Assembly (NCBI GenBank): GCA_011947345.1
Contig: JAAVTG010000345.1
Location: 1 to 27,434 of the forward strand
Origin: Phytophthora quininea
Lineage: Eukaryota; Oomycota; Peronosporomycetes; Peronosporales; Peronosporaceae
Reading direction: 5' to 3'
DNA: 27,434 nt
Part shown: piece by piece, positions 9,306 to 20,330 of the stretch
How the letters are laid out: each line of letters starts with the position of its first letter
How positions within the stretch are numbered: the first letter of the stretch is position 1
Translations under genes and position numbers: made by a program
The notes under the pieces: model-generated
Seen by the model: only the letters and a program-made list of their open reading frames with translations
Databases searched by the model: none
Told to the model about the DNA's origin: nothing

Positions 9306-10410
9306 TCACTGTTGTGCTATAACCTTCTTGCTTGACTCCAATCTGTCCGCCAGCTCCATGACTTCGAAGTATTGACGCGCTTGCAGCTCTCCTGTGGACC
9401 AGCTACTCGGTTTAGCGTACTGAAATCCCCTTCCACAGTATGGTTTCCTGGAGCAATACTTGCGAGCCCAACAGCAAATTCGATGAGCGCTCCAAATTCA
9501 CCACAAGGTTCGACTTTAGCCCACGCGTCTTCAAGCGACAGATCACCTTGATCCTTCACCTTTCTGCAAACATCACGCTTTAGCTTGTATTCGTGGATCA
9601 GGTTCTTGCGCTGGCTCCAGATCTCCTCGGTTGCCAATTCACCTAGGTGTTCTTGCAATTTTGCTGAATAAGCGATCAGCAGACGACGGAACGCTCCATC
9701 CGTACACTTCACGATGTCAATCGACCTCGTTGGAGGCGCATCGCGGGCTTTTGCTGCAATATCGAGCTTGATATCGGTAATTCCGTCGATCATCACGGTC
9801 TGAGCTGTAGTAACAGCTTCCACCAAGTCTTGCTGACTCGTTGATTGCTGGGATTCAGTCGGTTCATTTACTTCATTGAGTTGTGGCATGTCTTCATCCT
9901 TGTGGGAACTCGGGGTATCTTCGTCTACCATGTCCGCCAGATGCGCTGAAACTTCCAAAGCCTCTTCGCCGTCTTGATGCTCGTGGATGTTTGATTGGTC
10001 CAGAGCCATGCCAGCGAAACCCACTTCAGCTCCTTGACGGCATGTATGAACATTGTGGTGTCCCGTGGCAATCTTGTCGAAAAGGTCTCTTGAGTGAAGG
10101 CAACATCACGGTAAATGCTCAGAGACCTTTGCTGAATCGACAGTTGGCGCACCTTCGTCATTTCGCTTTCAAATTTCAACGCCAGTGATAAGTGGAGTTC
10201 ATTCAGAGCAGCGTATTGTTCGCGCATAGTAACCGTCTTATACTGCAGCTTGCGAAAGCAGGCGCGGATCTTCTCGGTCAACTTGCAGACCACAAATAGG
10301 CGCAACCACCATGCGTCACTCGATTTCGTGTTAGCCTTTTCGTCTTGAGAATCCCAAGACGAACGTAGTTCTTCAACAGAAAGTGGCATGCATCGTGTAT
10401 CAACTCCCAA
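9306..10410 (-). pseudogene. hAT-transposase-like oomycete repeat protein, C-terminal region
   Basis: Three minus-strand segments join into about 368 residues if single bases are restored near 10019-10024 and 9408-9418. The first is basic and helical (KSSDAWWLRLFVVCKLTEKI). The second has an acidic Ser/Thr/Gln-rich linker followed by a helical region with ASIAPGNHTVEGDFSTL. The last gives GELQARQYFEVMELADRLES before a TGA at 9306-9308. The APGNHTVEGDFS-type block followed by an ELQARQY helix resembles the C-terminal dimerisation region of hAT-like transposases, where a conserved E-x-x-FS sits near the end. The DDE catalytic part is not visible, so this is either a truncated element or a domesticated derivative. 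The family call is by pattern only. Confidence 0.5.
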
Positions 10411-11235
10411 CGTGTCGGTATGTAGGTAATAGCAAATGTTGGTTGGAGAACTCCTTCAACAGCCTAGAATCCGAGCGGCAAAATGGGCACTCCTGGAGAG
10501 TTTCAAAAGGGTTTTTGGCTTTTTATGTGCATAATGCCCCGATAGAGCATGCCTGGGGATAAGCTGCCGCTTGGCTCGGATAAGAGGGTGGAACAGAACT
10601 TTTTTCTCCTAAGAACGAGATGGCTACGAAAAGGTTGACTCGAGCATGCTTTTTCCGAGTCGATTTCAACCAGCAAGCCGGCCATTGCGTCTACTGCTGG
10701 GATAAGGCCTGCGGCTGGCGAAGTGCATCGCCTTGGAGGTTCAAAAAGCTGGGCCATGCTGCGCGCACATGGCGACACATGCACTGCGAGCGAATCTCAG
10801 CTGTCTTGAACAAACATAACATTGGCAGCTAACATAGCGACCTGAGTATTCTTCGCCATGTGATACCGATGTTAACGATGCACAGTAGCGACTACAGTGT
10901 GCAAACGTGCACTGCTTGTGCTTGTGAGAGCTTGTTCTCGCTGCTGCGCGCTTGGCAACAACCTGCATTGATGTGATCTGTTTGCGGCTAGTGTGTAATT
11001 TCCTCACTTTTATGGCCCTATTTCTGCGAATAGTTGATTTTGAGTCGCCTTTTCATCCAATCCCACCCGTTCCATTGGTAATACCCATCTAGCCAGCGTT
11101 ACTGCTCGGTATTTCAGCCAATGGCGTGGCGCGTGCGGACAGGAAGGGGGCCCATTGCCCAATTGTTGTAAGGTTGCACGGGAGAAGGCCGTCCGCGAGC
11201 GCAAGAGCGGCGCCCGAGAACTCGGGACGTGCAGT
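10411..11235. other. Intergenic between transposase-like relic and small GTPase gene
   Basis: No gene recognised. On the minus strand the open frame of the upstream relic extends some 50 bases beyond 10410 (YYLHTDTL) before a stop. Two ORFs of 70-93 codons on opposite strands around 10503-10832 have no recognisable features. A TCACTTT initiator-like site lies at 11004-11010. Confidence 0.35.
11004..11010 (+). promoter_or_regulatory. Possible oomycete Inr of the small GTPase gene
   Basis: CTCACTTTTAT contains TCACTTT, matching the oomycete initiator TCAYTYY. It lies about 226 bases before the ATG at 11236, rather far, so the assignment is tentative. Confidence 0.3.
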
Positions 11236-12333
11236 ATGAGCTCCGACATGCGGCTGTTCATCTACCGCAATGAGGCCGGCTCCGAGGGGAAGGTGCGACG
11301 CGGCGAATGCGCTGATACTGACGGCGAGGAGACACTGATTTGGTTGGTACCTGCAGGTGATGAACCTCAAGGCCAGAGAGAGCATCACCAGGCTCAAGAA
11401 GGTGGCTAGCAAGAAGCTTGGCGTGCGCGCCAAGAGGCTCTTTCTGGCCAGCGGCGCCGAGATATCGGACGTGGACGAGCTGCAGAACAACGACACGCTC
11501 TACGTTTCGCAGGGAGAGCCTTCTACAAGTCTCTCGGTAAGTAGCTTGTTGTTACCATCTCCAGTATTGGAGGACTAATGTTTTTCATGAATTTCAGGCC
11601 CCGCACACGGCCAGGAGACGTTCCACATGTCGGTGCTCGGCTCGGGAGGTGTCGGCAAGAGTGCGTTGACGCTGCGCTTCGTACGAGACTACTTCGTCAA
11701 GGACTGGGACCCCACCATCGAGGACGCCTACAGGAAGGCCATCACTGTGGACGACGGACTGTGTATGCTGGAAATTCTGGACACTGCCGGGCAAGATGTA
11801 CGTGGTGCTGGGATTTGCTGCTCATTTGGAATCCCGTGGACGGACCTGAGTTTATTCATGACGAATGGGTCGCTTTGTGATACTTGTCCAGGACTTTGAG
11901 TCGCTGCGAGGGCAGTGGATGATGGACAAAGATGGATATGTTTTCGTGTACAGTATGGACTCGCGTATCTCGCTTCATGTGAGTTTGGCAGCGTGTCGAC
12001 TGTGGTTTGCGCCAGTATCTGACACTTGCCCGCTTGTTGCCGTAGGAACTGCAACCTTTCTTCGACCTGCACCTCCAAATCAACGAGAGTCGGCGTCCGC
12101 TGCCTCCGATCATCCTCGTCGCCAACAAGAAGGATGTGGTAGACCGCGACCCGAAGAAATGCCAAGTGAGCACGGAGGAAGGTCGACGGATAGCGCACTC
12201 GTACAACGCGCGCTACATAGAGACTAGTGCGCTGACCGGAGCCAACGTCACGGCCGTGTTCGAGACGTTCGTGCGCGAGGTGCGTCGGAAAAAGGTGCCC
12301 AAGCCCAAGAAGAGTTCGTGTTCGATTCTGTAG
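11236..12333 (+). CDS. Ras-family small GTPase with N-terminal ubiquitin-like (KHA/DCX-like) domain
   Basis: Five exons (11236-11292, 11357-11536, 11598-11797, 11892-11978, 12046-12333) with GT-AG introns of 64, 61, 94 and 67 bases encode about 270 residues. Residues 1-80 ([10 protein letters not shown], then [20 protein letters not shown] and [12 protein letters not shown]) resemble the ubiquitin-like fold of doublecortin and KCTD9-type KHA domains. The GTPase follows: G1 GSGGVGKS, G2 effector [11 protein letters not shown]3 DTAGQ, G4 NKKD and G5 ETSA. It ends [10 protein letters not shown], a basic tail plus CAAX box; a final Leu favours geranylgeranylation and membrane anchoring. All nucleotide-binding residues, including the Gln of switch II, are present. 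One base is missing at about 11518-11521 (probably CCC reduced to CC), at the junction of the two domains. Regulators and partners are unknown. Confidence 0.9.
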
Positions 12334-12825
12334 CGCAGACTCGAGCGAACTCGTGATCAAGCAGAGTATGACGACGTGCCGAGAGATGTGATTGGGCGGA
12401 CGTATTGGCAGACAAAGAGCGAGGACGGCAGCAGGACACCCGAGGTGCCGGCGCATAGACGACTATTAGTAAATAGACAGCAGCAGGATGGGGGCGGACT
12501 GCAGACGCGAGCGGCAGCGTGCAGACGGACGCGCGACGGCGGGTGGGGGCGACATTGCATTGCAAGCAGAGCAGACCACGTTGCGGACGGGCGCAGTAGG
12601 CAGCGAGCGGCGTGGCAGCGAGCAGACGAACACTAAGCGGTTGGCATGTGAATTTCATATCGGATTTTGGATGTTGGTTGCCGATGGACGTCGTTGTCGT
12701 CGAGCACTTCACACTGCAACTTGCCCTATGACTCAGATGGGTACAACTTTCAGCTGCATTTTGGCCAATCAAACCTTTTGTTGTGATTCAAATATTCGCG
12801 CACTTTCGAAAGCGCGGACAGGGCT
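12334..12825. other. Intergenic between small GTPase and INCENP genes
   Basis: 492 bases with no supported gene. It contains a CCAAT element (GGCCAATCAAACC, near 12762-12774) about 55 bases before the INCENP start, which may belong to that promoter. Confidence 0.4.
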
Positions 12826-15800
12826 ATGGGCGACGCCGTGCTGCGCGTCCGCAGCCACCTGCAGGGCTTGGCGCGCGACAACTGGAGCGCGCTGGAGGAG
12901 AAGCACGCGCGGAACGTCTCCTGGCTGCGGGACGAGCTGGCGCAGATCTCTCGGTCGCTGGAGCTCAAGGCGAAGCTCGACGTTAAGAAGAGTCCTGTCC
13001 AGGCGCCATTTCCAAGAAATGAAGCCTTGGACGTGGAGAGAGTCTACAAGAAGCAGCGAGTGGACACAAGCAAAGAAAAAGAGACACGGGAGGACCATGG
13101 CAGGCGGCGGAGCTCCTACAGAGGCAGAGTCAGACTGTCCATGAGACTCAGAGCCAAGCCGCAGTACGTCCCCAGCGCAGGGGACGCTAAGAAGTCCAGG
13201 AAACGGCCCCGGCCAGCTGAAGTACTACTCACAGACCCAGGCAAACTCAAAGTGGCGGAGCTCCGCACCGAATTGAAGAAGAGAGGTCTGCGGACTAGCG
13301 GCTTGAAGGCCGTGCTGTGTGACAGACTGTTGGACGCACTCGAGGAGGAGCACGATGAGCTCAGTGATATTAGACAGGAGAGCGAGAAGGACATTGACAT
13401 GGAGGATGATGTGGGGAGCAGGAAGCAGATGCAGCCATGGATACTGGCCCAAGTGACGACGACGTCGTCGCGGATGAAATTGTTCGAGAAAGTTTGGGGT
13501 CTTATAACCCAAGCAGCTCCCAGAGGAGCAATCTTGAGTCGCCTTCAGGGGCACAACAGGAACTCAGTGCTGCGGGGAATGGGAGTGGAGAGCAGAGTGA
13601 CGTTGTGGATCTTGTGGAGGAGAAAGAACACGCGTTTGATCTTACCTATGACGAGGAGGAACACGTTGATAGTGAAAACGCTTCCAGGGAAGTACAAAAA
13701 CATCTTCGAATGGTGTCCACTTGAACAGCGCAGGAGAAGCCGAGCAGGAGCAGGCAGCTGCAGAAGAACACAGAACAGAACTTCCGGCTAAGCGAGATGG
13801 TGAACCAAAGGCAACAGCGTCGGCGAATCGTCTTTGGGCCAGACGTACTACTTCAGGTGTGCTTCAAAGGAGTTCCAAGACACATCGGGGCACGAACGGC
13901 GATGACGAAATTTCGGAAACTGCAGCACCGGAGAAGCTGACACGGAAGTCCATGCAAGTCGGTGAGTCGACTGAGGTATCAAGCCCGCTGACGCTGAAAA
14001 GGAGGTCGATATTGCGCAAAACTTCATCGTTGGCCCCAACTACCCGTGGTATTGAGCGGAAGGTTAGTTTCGCTCCAACTGACCTGGTGAATACGATCAT
14101 TGAAAGCTCTCAGACAGATTCCACCCAACCAGACCCGAGTCCAGAAAAGGCGCCTTCGGTGGACGCTCATACCCCACAAGATGCCAACAAACGAGTTGGA
14201 CCGGAACCAAATCTGGACACTGAGGATACATCCACGACTACTCCGATCACTTCTACTTCGTCCGTGGTATCTCCTACTGCGGCACCACCTGCCCCATCCA
14301 TCCCGTTAAATGAAACCGAGGAAGAACGGAAAACGCGAGAGTTCCAAGAAACTGTCGCACGTGAAGCGCAGCGGCTACGTCTTGCTGCAAAGCTGTCCGC
14401 ACAAAAGCGGTTCCAAGAAGCAAAAGCCACTAATGCGTTTTGGGCCAAGCATGACGAGCTGAAGAAGCTGGCACTGCGGGCATCATCTAGCAATAAGAAG
14501 TCGAAGAGCGTCACGCCGTCATCCTCGTCAGGCGATGAACATTTGGGGACTACCTTGCAGACGCCAGAGTCTTCAACTAGTGCTGAAAGCAGCAGCTCAT
14601 CGTCGGAGACACATCGGTTGACCAGGAAGCCTCACCAAGCATCTGTTGCGTCAGGCAAAAGCACATCAGCACCAATTGAGAACGCGCCCGAGCACAATGC
14701 AACTACAGCGCCAGTCAGTGCTGTAGCGTCCGGAGTCCGCGGCCCTGATGGAGATGCAATTGTGGATGCAGAAGAAGATGGTAGCTCCTTGATGGAAGCA
14801 GCTCATAAACCTAAAGCTGGTCAGCCTGCGGATGGCGAGGCAACGGGAAAGAAGGACGAGCATTCAGGGATGCATCCAGCTGCACCTATGGTGAGCAGAG
14901 ACTCAATCATTTCGACGGTATCGTCAATATCGGAGCAGTCGATTGTCGAAGCAGCGCTAAATGCGGGTGCTTCATCTGCTACCAACGGTGGTCGGAGACC
15001 CATATCAAATCTTGTGAGTGGGATTCAATCCTTCACAACATTGATGGAGAAAGCGCCTAGCGAGGCCAAGGCTGTCCGTAGTGCACCTGTCGTGAATGCG
15101 CTGAGACTGGCGGAGAAATCTCGATTGGCAGAGGAGAAGAAGCGCCAGGAGAAGGAGCAGCGCAAGGCGGCCTTGAAGAAGAAGCTAGATGAAGCCAAGA
15201 GGGCTGCCGAGATGAAGGAAAAGGCTGAGAAGGACGCGAAAGCAAGGCGAGAGCAGGAGCAAAAGAAGCGCGAGGCCGAGTTGGCTCGAAGGCGCCAGCA
15301 GAGGCTCAAAGAGATGCGCGAGGGGATTGAGAAGAAGCGAGCCATGCTTGCCGCTGGGAAAAAGGCTCTTACCGCTAGGGGGCAAGCGACTTCTTCGGCT
15401 TCAGCTCAGCACAAGCATGGGGACTGACCAATGCTGCCAATTCGTCCAATGCTGCTGCAAAACTCGCGCCCAAGCCAATGTCCAAAACCCAGCCAACTTC
15501 TAGGCCGCAGGCTGTATCAAATCCTGCTCCTAAACCTGCAGTAACTCCAGCTGCGCCTCCGAACCAACTGCCAAAAAGTCATTCGCCCGAGATCGTGAAT
15601 TATGAGATGTCGGACAATGCAGAGTCCTCGGATGAAGACAGCAGTAGTGACTCGGAATCTGGTCGCCATGGCAAGAAAAAGTTCCGAAGTGGGCTCAGAA
15701 GGATCATCTCAACAAAATCCTGCACGCCCAGTTCGGTCGGAACGCTGTGGATCCGTCACCTTCAATCTTCACGGACTTCGTAGACACCTGTGATTTAGAG

Positions 15801-15935
15801 GCGATCTTCGAGACGACAGACGTGCGGAAGAAGAAGCGATTCGCAAGACGGACGAGCAGCGGCAATTGGTTGGCAGACCGACCAACGGCACGTGATAGAG
15901 CCTTGTACCAGCGTGACATGGGGTACAAGCGTTGA
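12826..15935 (+). CDS. INCENP: Inner centromere protein (INCENP), chromosomal passenger complex scaffold, with SAP domain
   Basis: About 1037 residues after four one-base breaks are bridged (about 13413-13416, 13687-13722, 15419-15422, 15676-15680). INCENP binds and activates Aurora B in mitosis. Residues 1-50 form a helical N-terminus, where survivin and borealin bind in other species. A SAP-type DNA-binding helix-turn-helix (LKVAELRTELKKRGL) lies near residues 141-174. The middle is disordered and acidic or Ser/Thr-rich, with basic phosphosite-like stretches (RRSILRKTSS) and RKVSF near residue 413. Residues about 760-850 are a charged Lys/Glu/Arg single alpha helix, as in animal INCENP. The IN-box follows (YEMSDNAESSDED, then PKWAQKDHLNKIL, then IFTDFV), and then RRTSSGNW, the TSS motif that Aurora phosphorylates. 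No intron is needed. It is convergent with the FYVE gene. The IN-box plus TSS makes the identity firm. Confidence 0.93.
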
Positions 15936-16096
15936 CAATAAGGTGAGGACAACCTGGTAGGATGAATTTTGGAGGCGGGAAGTGATGTGCTGCATACAGT
16001 GGAGTGGTTTATAATATTATTTACGCAGTTTACCACAGTATACGCAACGACTTGCAGATATCGAAGTACACCATGGAGTGAGAGCAGGTAAATCCT
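15936..16096. other. Convergent spacer, INCENP / FYVE-GAF
   Basis: A 161-base tail-to-tail spacer; AT-rich around 16005-16025 (ATAATATTATTTA), possibly polyadenylation signals for either gene. Confidence 0.4.
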
Positions 16097-17454
16097 TCAT
16101 GCTGCTTTTAGGGAGGACACGCTGCCCGAGCCGCGCAGAAGGTTTTTGTGGTGCTGGACGTTGAGAACGTGTTTCCTTGCTGGGACGGAGCTATTGCGAT
16201 TGACGAATTCTTCCGCAGACGCAAAACTGCTTGAGCGGCGAGGCCACACCGAAGATGCTGCGGTGGACTCACGACTCAACCCAGCGAGAGGTGTCGCGGT
16301 GGTTGATTGAGTCGAGGACACGGCAGTCGAAGCGAAAATCTTGAAATCGCCTGAGGCATAGATCCGCATGACGGTCTTCTCCGCCGCCAACAAGTCCATG
16401 ACGTGGTCAGCCAGACTGTCCAGTGACGTCTTCATCTTTGCTGCCGACACAGCATTGCGAGGCCGGGTGTCGAGTGCAACGATGCACCCCAAAGCGGGTC
16501 CAGCTGACTCGCGAACGTCAAAGAGAGGAGAAGCTCCGAAGAATTGGAATGTGCTCGAGTCGACGCTGGACGGCGTAGTACGGACGGGAATGACAATGGC
16601 GTTTTGTGATGAAAGTGCTTGCGAGCAAGTTGAGAGGAATGTAGGGTCGTGTAGGACGCGAGAGTTGATGCCTTTGTGTGCAAGAATCCACAGGTGGTGA
16701 TCCTTGACGAGCACGATAGCTCCACCAGCACAGTCGAGATAGTCAACCACCAGCGAGCACACCGAGTGCAGTTTTTGATTGCGATGCTGACTCACGACCA
16801 CGTTAAACTCGCTCACCCCCGTAGATGACGATCCAGACGAGTTGGTGGACCAGGCAAACGAGCATGGAGACCCAGGCGATGGAGAGGGCGTGCTCTCGCT
16901 CGTAGCTGTGGTTGCGATCGAGCCAGTGGATCGACTAGGCCGGAGTTTGCCCCCTTGAGAGTCTTCTGCGTAGGGCCAAGTGACTTCGCCCACCACCGCC
17001 TTCTTGCTCGAGTTTTTCTGCACGCACCGAGCGCACGTGTAAACCAAGTCCACACCCTGCTCCGGAACATCTACCAGGCAGAAAGCCAGGCACCGGCGAC
17101 AACAAATATCTCCGCACTGCAAAACAAAATAACAGGAGTGAGCACCAGGGTCGTTTAAGGAGCGAGTATTCAACGCCCACTTACTGCTCTGCAGTGGTGT
17201 TTCCGACGAAGAAGACCGAACTTCTTGGAGCAGATTCCACATCGCGACGACTTGTCATCTTGCCTCCACGATGACAACGGGACTCCACGGACGATTTTAG
17301 GTTTCGTACGAGCTGACTGTGCACATTCTCGAAGCGATGGATACGGCAGCGGGACGGCATCGACCATGTCTACTTGATGCTTCGCGAGGCCGTCGTATTT
17401 GGGGGAGGATGCCTCGGTGTCGACAAAATGAGAAGTGAAGATCGGTCTCGCCAT
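16097..17454 (-). CDS. FYVE zinc finger plus GAF domain protein
   Basis: Two exons (17454-17185 and 17116-16097) with a 68-base GT-AG intron encode 429 residues with no frame break. The intron splits the FYVE finger exactly between CRA and CGD. FYVE domains bind phosphatidylinositol 3-phosphate on endosomes. Here W-x-x-D (WRQDD, residue about 63), RRKHHCRACGD, CCRRC and the final CARC supply the zinc ligands and the R-[RK]-HHCR lipid-binding patch. Residues about 175-310 look like a GAF fold (VCSLVVDYLDCAGGAIVLV, then FFGASPLFDVRESAG and LGCIVALDTRPR), a small-molecule or dimerisation sensor domain. The C-terminal tail is Ser-rich and basic. The FYVE-GAF pairing is typical of oomycete multidomain expansion. 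Ligand and process are unknown; endosomal localisation is inferred from FYVE. Confidence 0.87.
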
Positions 17455-17777
17455 TATTTCGCAACGGTCCCACGATTTTGCTAAAGACCGTTTTGAACAT
17501 GACGCTCTTTCGAGTCCAGAGCAGCCTCTGAACGATCAGCACCACGCCAGGCAACAATAGGCAGCGTGTGCCTGTGTTCCCGACAAGCACAACGGCAACA
17601 GAAGGAAACTAGCGAAACGTTCGCTATTTGTGCGATTCAGTCTGCTGCAGTCGAGCCCGCCTCTCGCCTGACGTATTAGTTGTCTTGCACTTGGTCGCAT
17701 GAATTCTCGACTTATTTTCAGCGGAGACTTTGAGCTTTCGGAAGGCATCGTCTAACGTAAAACGTTTGGTAGAAGCC
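17455..17777. other. Divergent promoter region between FYVE-GAF and ASH-like genes
   Basis: 323 bases separating the FYVE-GAF start (17454, minus) from the next plus-strand ATG (17778). No gene and no strong Inr/FPR match seen; it presumably drives both genes. Confidence 0.4.
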
Positions 17778-19340
17778 ATGCCCACGGCAACATCCAGCAT
17801 CTATGAGCCTGTAGCAACGCTGCTGTTGCTTGGCGAGAAGGAGTGCTCGCTGCGTGCTTCTCAAGGACGTCTTCGTTTCGAGAACTATGGATGCAACAAT
17901 GAGGTGCGGCGTGATGCTTAACATGCTGCTCTTCAATACGCTTAAACTGCTTACTAATGTCATTTCCAGGGCTTCCTGATGCAAACCATTACAGTGACAC
18001 TGGAAGATACTAACGAGCGGCTTCATTGCAATTTGGATTCTTCGTCGACCGAACAAGAGAGTGTCCCTATCATCCTCTCGTCGCCTTCAACCGCTCGATT
18101 CGAGTTATCTGAGCCTCTCGAGATTGTATTAACCTCCAACACCTCCCACACTTGGACGATTATATTCAGGCCACCTGCAGTGTCCGAGAGCGACTACGCG
18201 TGGGATAATTTCCGTGATCAACTTGTTATCCACACGAGATTGAGCAAGATTGTGATTCACCTGGAAGCTTGGAGAAATGGAGCTCCATCTACTGACGAGC
18301 CCGGTCTACTCTTCCCAGCCACTTTACCTGACGCGAAAACCCCACCATTGAAGGCATTCAGTATGGTGCAGCAGCAATTCAAACTCCATGGCTCGATCGA
18401 TATTCTTCCAGGCAGCGACACAAAAGCCAACACGACGGAAGCTGTTTCTAAACCGCAGGCTCCGGAGGGGACTCTGCCACCGTTGTCACGCCCAGCATCA
18501 CGTGAGCGAAGATCAACGCCAAAATCGACGTCAAGAACGAACGCTGCGCCAACTACTACGGGCGAGCATTCTACTGCGCCAGTTGCTGAGGTGGATTCTC
18601 AGCGAGAGGCGCGAGAAATTATCTTAAAGCTGCGATGTCGACGCACGACGCAAAGTAGCATGGATTTGGTACAAACAGCACCCCCAGCTGTCGTGGAGAC
18701 CGAGCTGTTCCCTGAGACTGTGGCGCTCGACCCCAGAACCAAGTCCGATCTGGATGACTTCAACAGCCTGGTGGTCGCAGCGAGAGTCCAAGTTGCGAAA
18801 GAAGTTACCAAGGCGAAGAGTGAACTCGCGTACTACCAACAGGTTCTACCATTGCCACCTCAACAAAATGACGACGGGCCGAGTTCGCCAGTTTCCTTCG
18901 TCCCAAGAAGGCCGAGAAAACTATCAGCGACGACCGAACGACCGTCCAAACTGCCTTCACTGGCACGAAGTCCTTCTGGGTCTATTGCTGCGCACGAATT
19001 AACACCCACAGAGCAATGCCGTTCGACCAACAACCAAGACGGAGTTCTCACTGAGGGCATACGTCGGCGAATCCCCATCCGCCAGCGAATTCTACGCACA
19101 TCGAAGCTCCAGAGTCTGCCAAGTTCATTGAAACTCCACCGTCAAAATAACAAGACGTTGGGTGGGTCTCCACGTGCAGAGAAACCAAACAAGCTCCACA
19201 AGCTGAAGAAGGAGATACAAGACTATGCAGCCGTGTTGAACGACTTTGACGACCCTGATCCAGTGGTAGACGACGCTCCCATTCTGCCTGATGACTTGGC
19301 TGGTGTTGCCACTTTGGACGACGATGCCATTTGGGCTTAG
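17778..19340 (+). CDS. Unknown protein with possible ASH/MSP-like beta domain
   Basis: Two exons (17778-17903 and 17970-19340) with a 66-base GT-AG intron encode 498 residues, uninterrupted. Residues 1-150 look like a beta-sandwich resembling ASPM-SPD2-hydin/MSP immunoglobulin-like domains: SSIYEPVATLLLLGEKE, then PLEIVLTSNTSHTWTIIFRP, which has the strand pattern around a W-x-[IV]-x-F-x-P. Such domains are common in ciliary and centrosomal proteins, but this is only a suggestion. The remainder is disordered: Pro/Ser/Thr-rich, basic helices near residues 260-300, then an acidic Asp/Pro tail ending DDDAIWA. Its stop lies six bases before the Inr-like site of methyltransferase A. A damaged copy of its first exon occurs at 21521-21667. 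I do not recognise the family. Confidence 0.75.
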
Positions 19341-19345
19341 GATGG

Positions 19346-19352
19346 TCACTCC
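19346..19352 (+). promoter_or_regulatory. Inr-like site for methyltransferase A
   Basis: TCACTCC matches the oomycete initiator TCAYTYY, 64 bases before the ATG and five bases after the upstream gene's stop codon. Confidence 0.4.
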
Positions 19353-19415
19353 TTGCTCTTCCGACATGATGCTGGGATAGGCTTCAGTCTCAAAGTTTCT
19401 ACGAACTCAGCAGTC

Positions 19416-20330
19416 ATGGCCTCGACCACACCGACACTGGAGCAAGTGCGGGATCGCTGGAGCAATTATGCCCCGCTCTACACAGAGACTTCCAACAAGT
19501 TGATGACCTTGCAGTGTGCGCGGGAGATGAATACACATCTGCAGCTCGACTCGGCTTCAAGTGTCCTGGAGATCGCGTCAGGGGCAGGGATCGGTTCTCT
19601 TGATATCCTGCAGCGTATGGCGCAGTCCAAGCCCCACGGAGACTCGAAGAAGTCGCTGCTGGTGACAGATCTATCTCCAGTGATGGTTGACATGGCGCGC
19701 AAGACGTTGGCGAGTGCTGCAGCTGCGGCAAGGGACACCATCGACGTGCAGATCAAAGAGGCTAACGGTAGGATACAGTCGTTGCTTCTTTCAGCGATGT
19801 GATTCTGTTCCTAACCGATGCTGCTGCGTAGGCCAAGACTTGTCTGATGTAGCATCCGGCTCAATCAGCCGCGTCGTGTCGAACTTGTGTCTTCAGCTGA
19901 CTCCTGATCCAGACGCAATGCTGCGCGAGACGAAGCGAGTGCTCATTGCTGATGGGATCGCTGGCTTCACGATCTGGGGAGACCCGAGCACTGCGGCAAG
20001 TTCACACTTGGCAACGCCATCAAACAAGAGGTCAGACTCCCGAGTGGGTCCGACGACCGCAACTTCCTCCTTGGACAAGATCTATCTGCCCTTCGAGCCA
20101 AATTCTCTGCTGCTGGGTTCTCCAACGTTCGCATCTGGTCGTACCAGTGCGTGGTGGAGCTCTGGAGTGGTGAGGCCTTCGCTGACTTCTTCTGTCAGCA
20201 GGCCATCCCGGCAGATAACAAAGAGCTGTACGATCGCGCCTTCACCGTAGCGACGCGTCTCGCTAACGAGTTCTTGACGCAAGGCTTCCCCATCGGATTG
20301 GAGACGTACATTATCATCGCCAAGAACTAG
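19416..20330 (+). CDS. Class I SAM-dependent methyltransferase, paralogue A
   Basis: Exons 19416-19767 and 19832-20330 (64-base GT-AG intron) encode about 283 residues once one base is restored at about 19986 (GACCCG-AG). The N-terminus is helical (RDRWSNYAPLYTETSNKLMT). Motif I is VLEIASGAGIGSLDI, the Gly-rich SAM loop. The acidic post-I loop is LLVTDLSPVMVDMAR. Motif IV-like SNLCLQLTPDPDAML and motif V GIAGFTIWGDP follow. The pattern fits the UbiE/Methyltransf_11 group, but the substrate cannot be read from sequence. Beyond the break, the frame continues through FSAAGFSNVRIW to ETYIIIAKN and stop. It is about 60 percent identical by eye to paralogue B at 24461-25294 in the N-terminal region. 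It may lie in the cytosol; no targeting signal is seen. Confidence 0.87.

Noticed and set aside
10503..10832. Overlapping ORFs of 93 (minus) and 70 (plus) codons
   Set aside because: They overlap on opposite strands, with no recognisable motif, promoter or codon pattern favouring either.
11728..12456. 242-codon minus-strand ORF over the small GTPase gene
   Set aside because: It spans exons and introns of a firmly identified plus-strand gene and has no domain.
12488..13144. 218-codon plus-strand ORF overlapping the INCENP start
   Set aside because: Out of frame with the INCENP N-terminus and Arg-rich from GC-rich intergenic DNA; INCENP homology defines the other frame.
16368..16700. 110-codon plus-strand ORF inside the FYVE-GAF gene
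   Set aside because: Antisense shadow of the GAF-coding exon.
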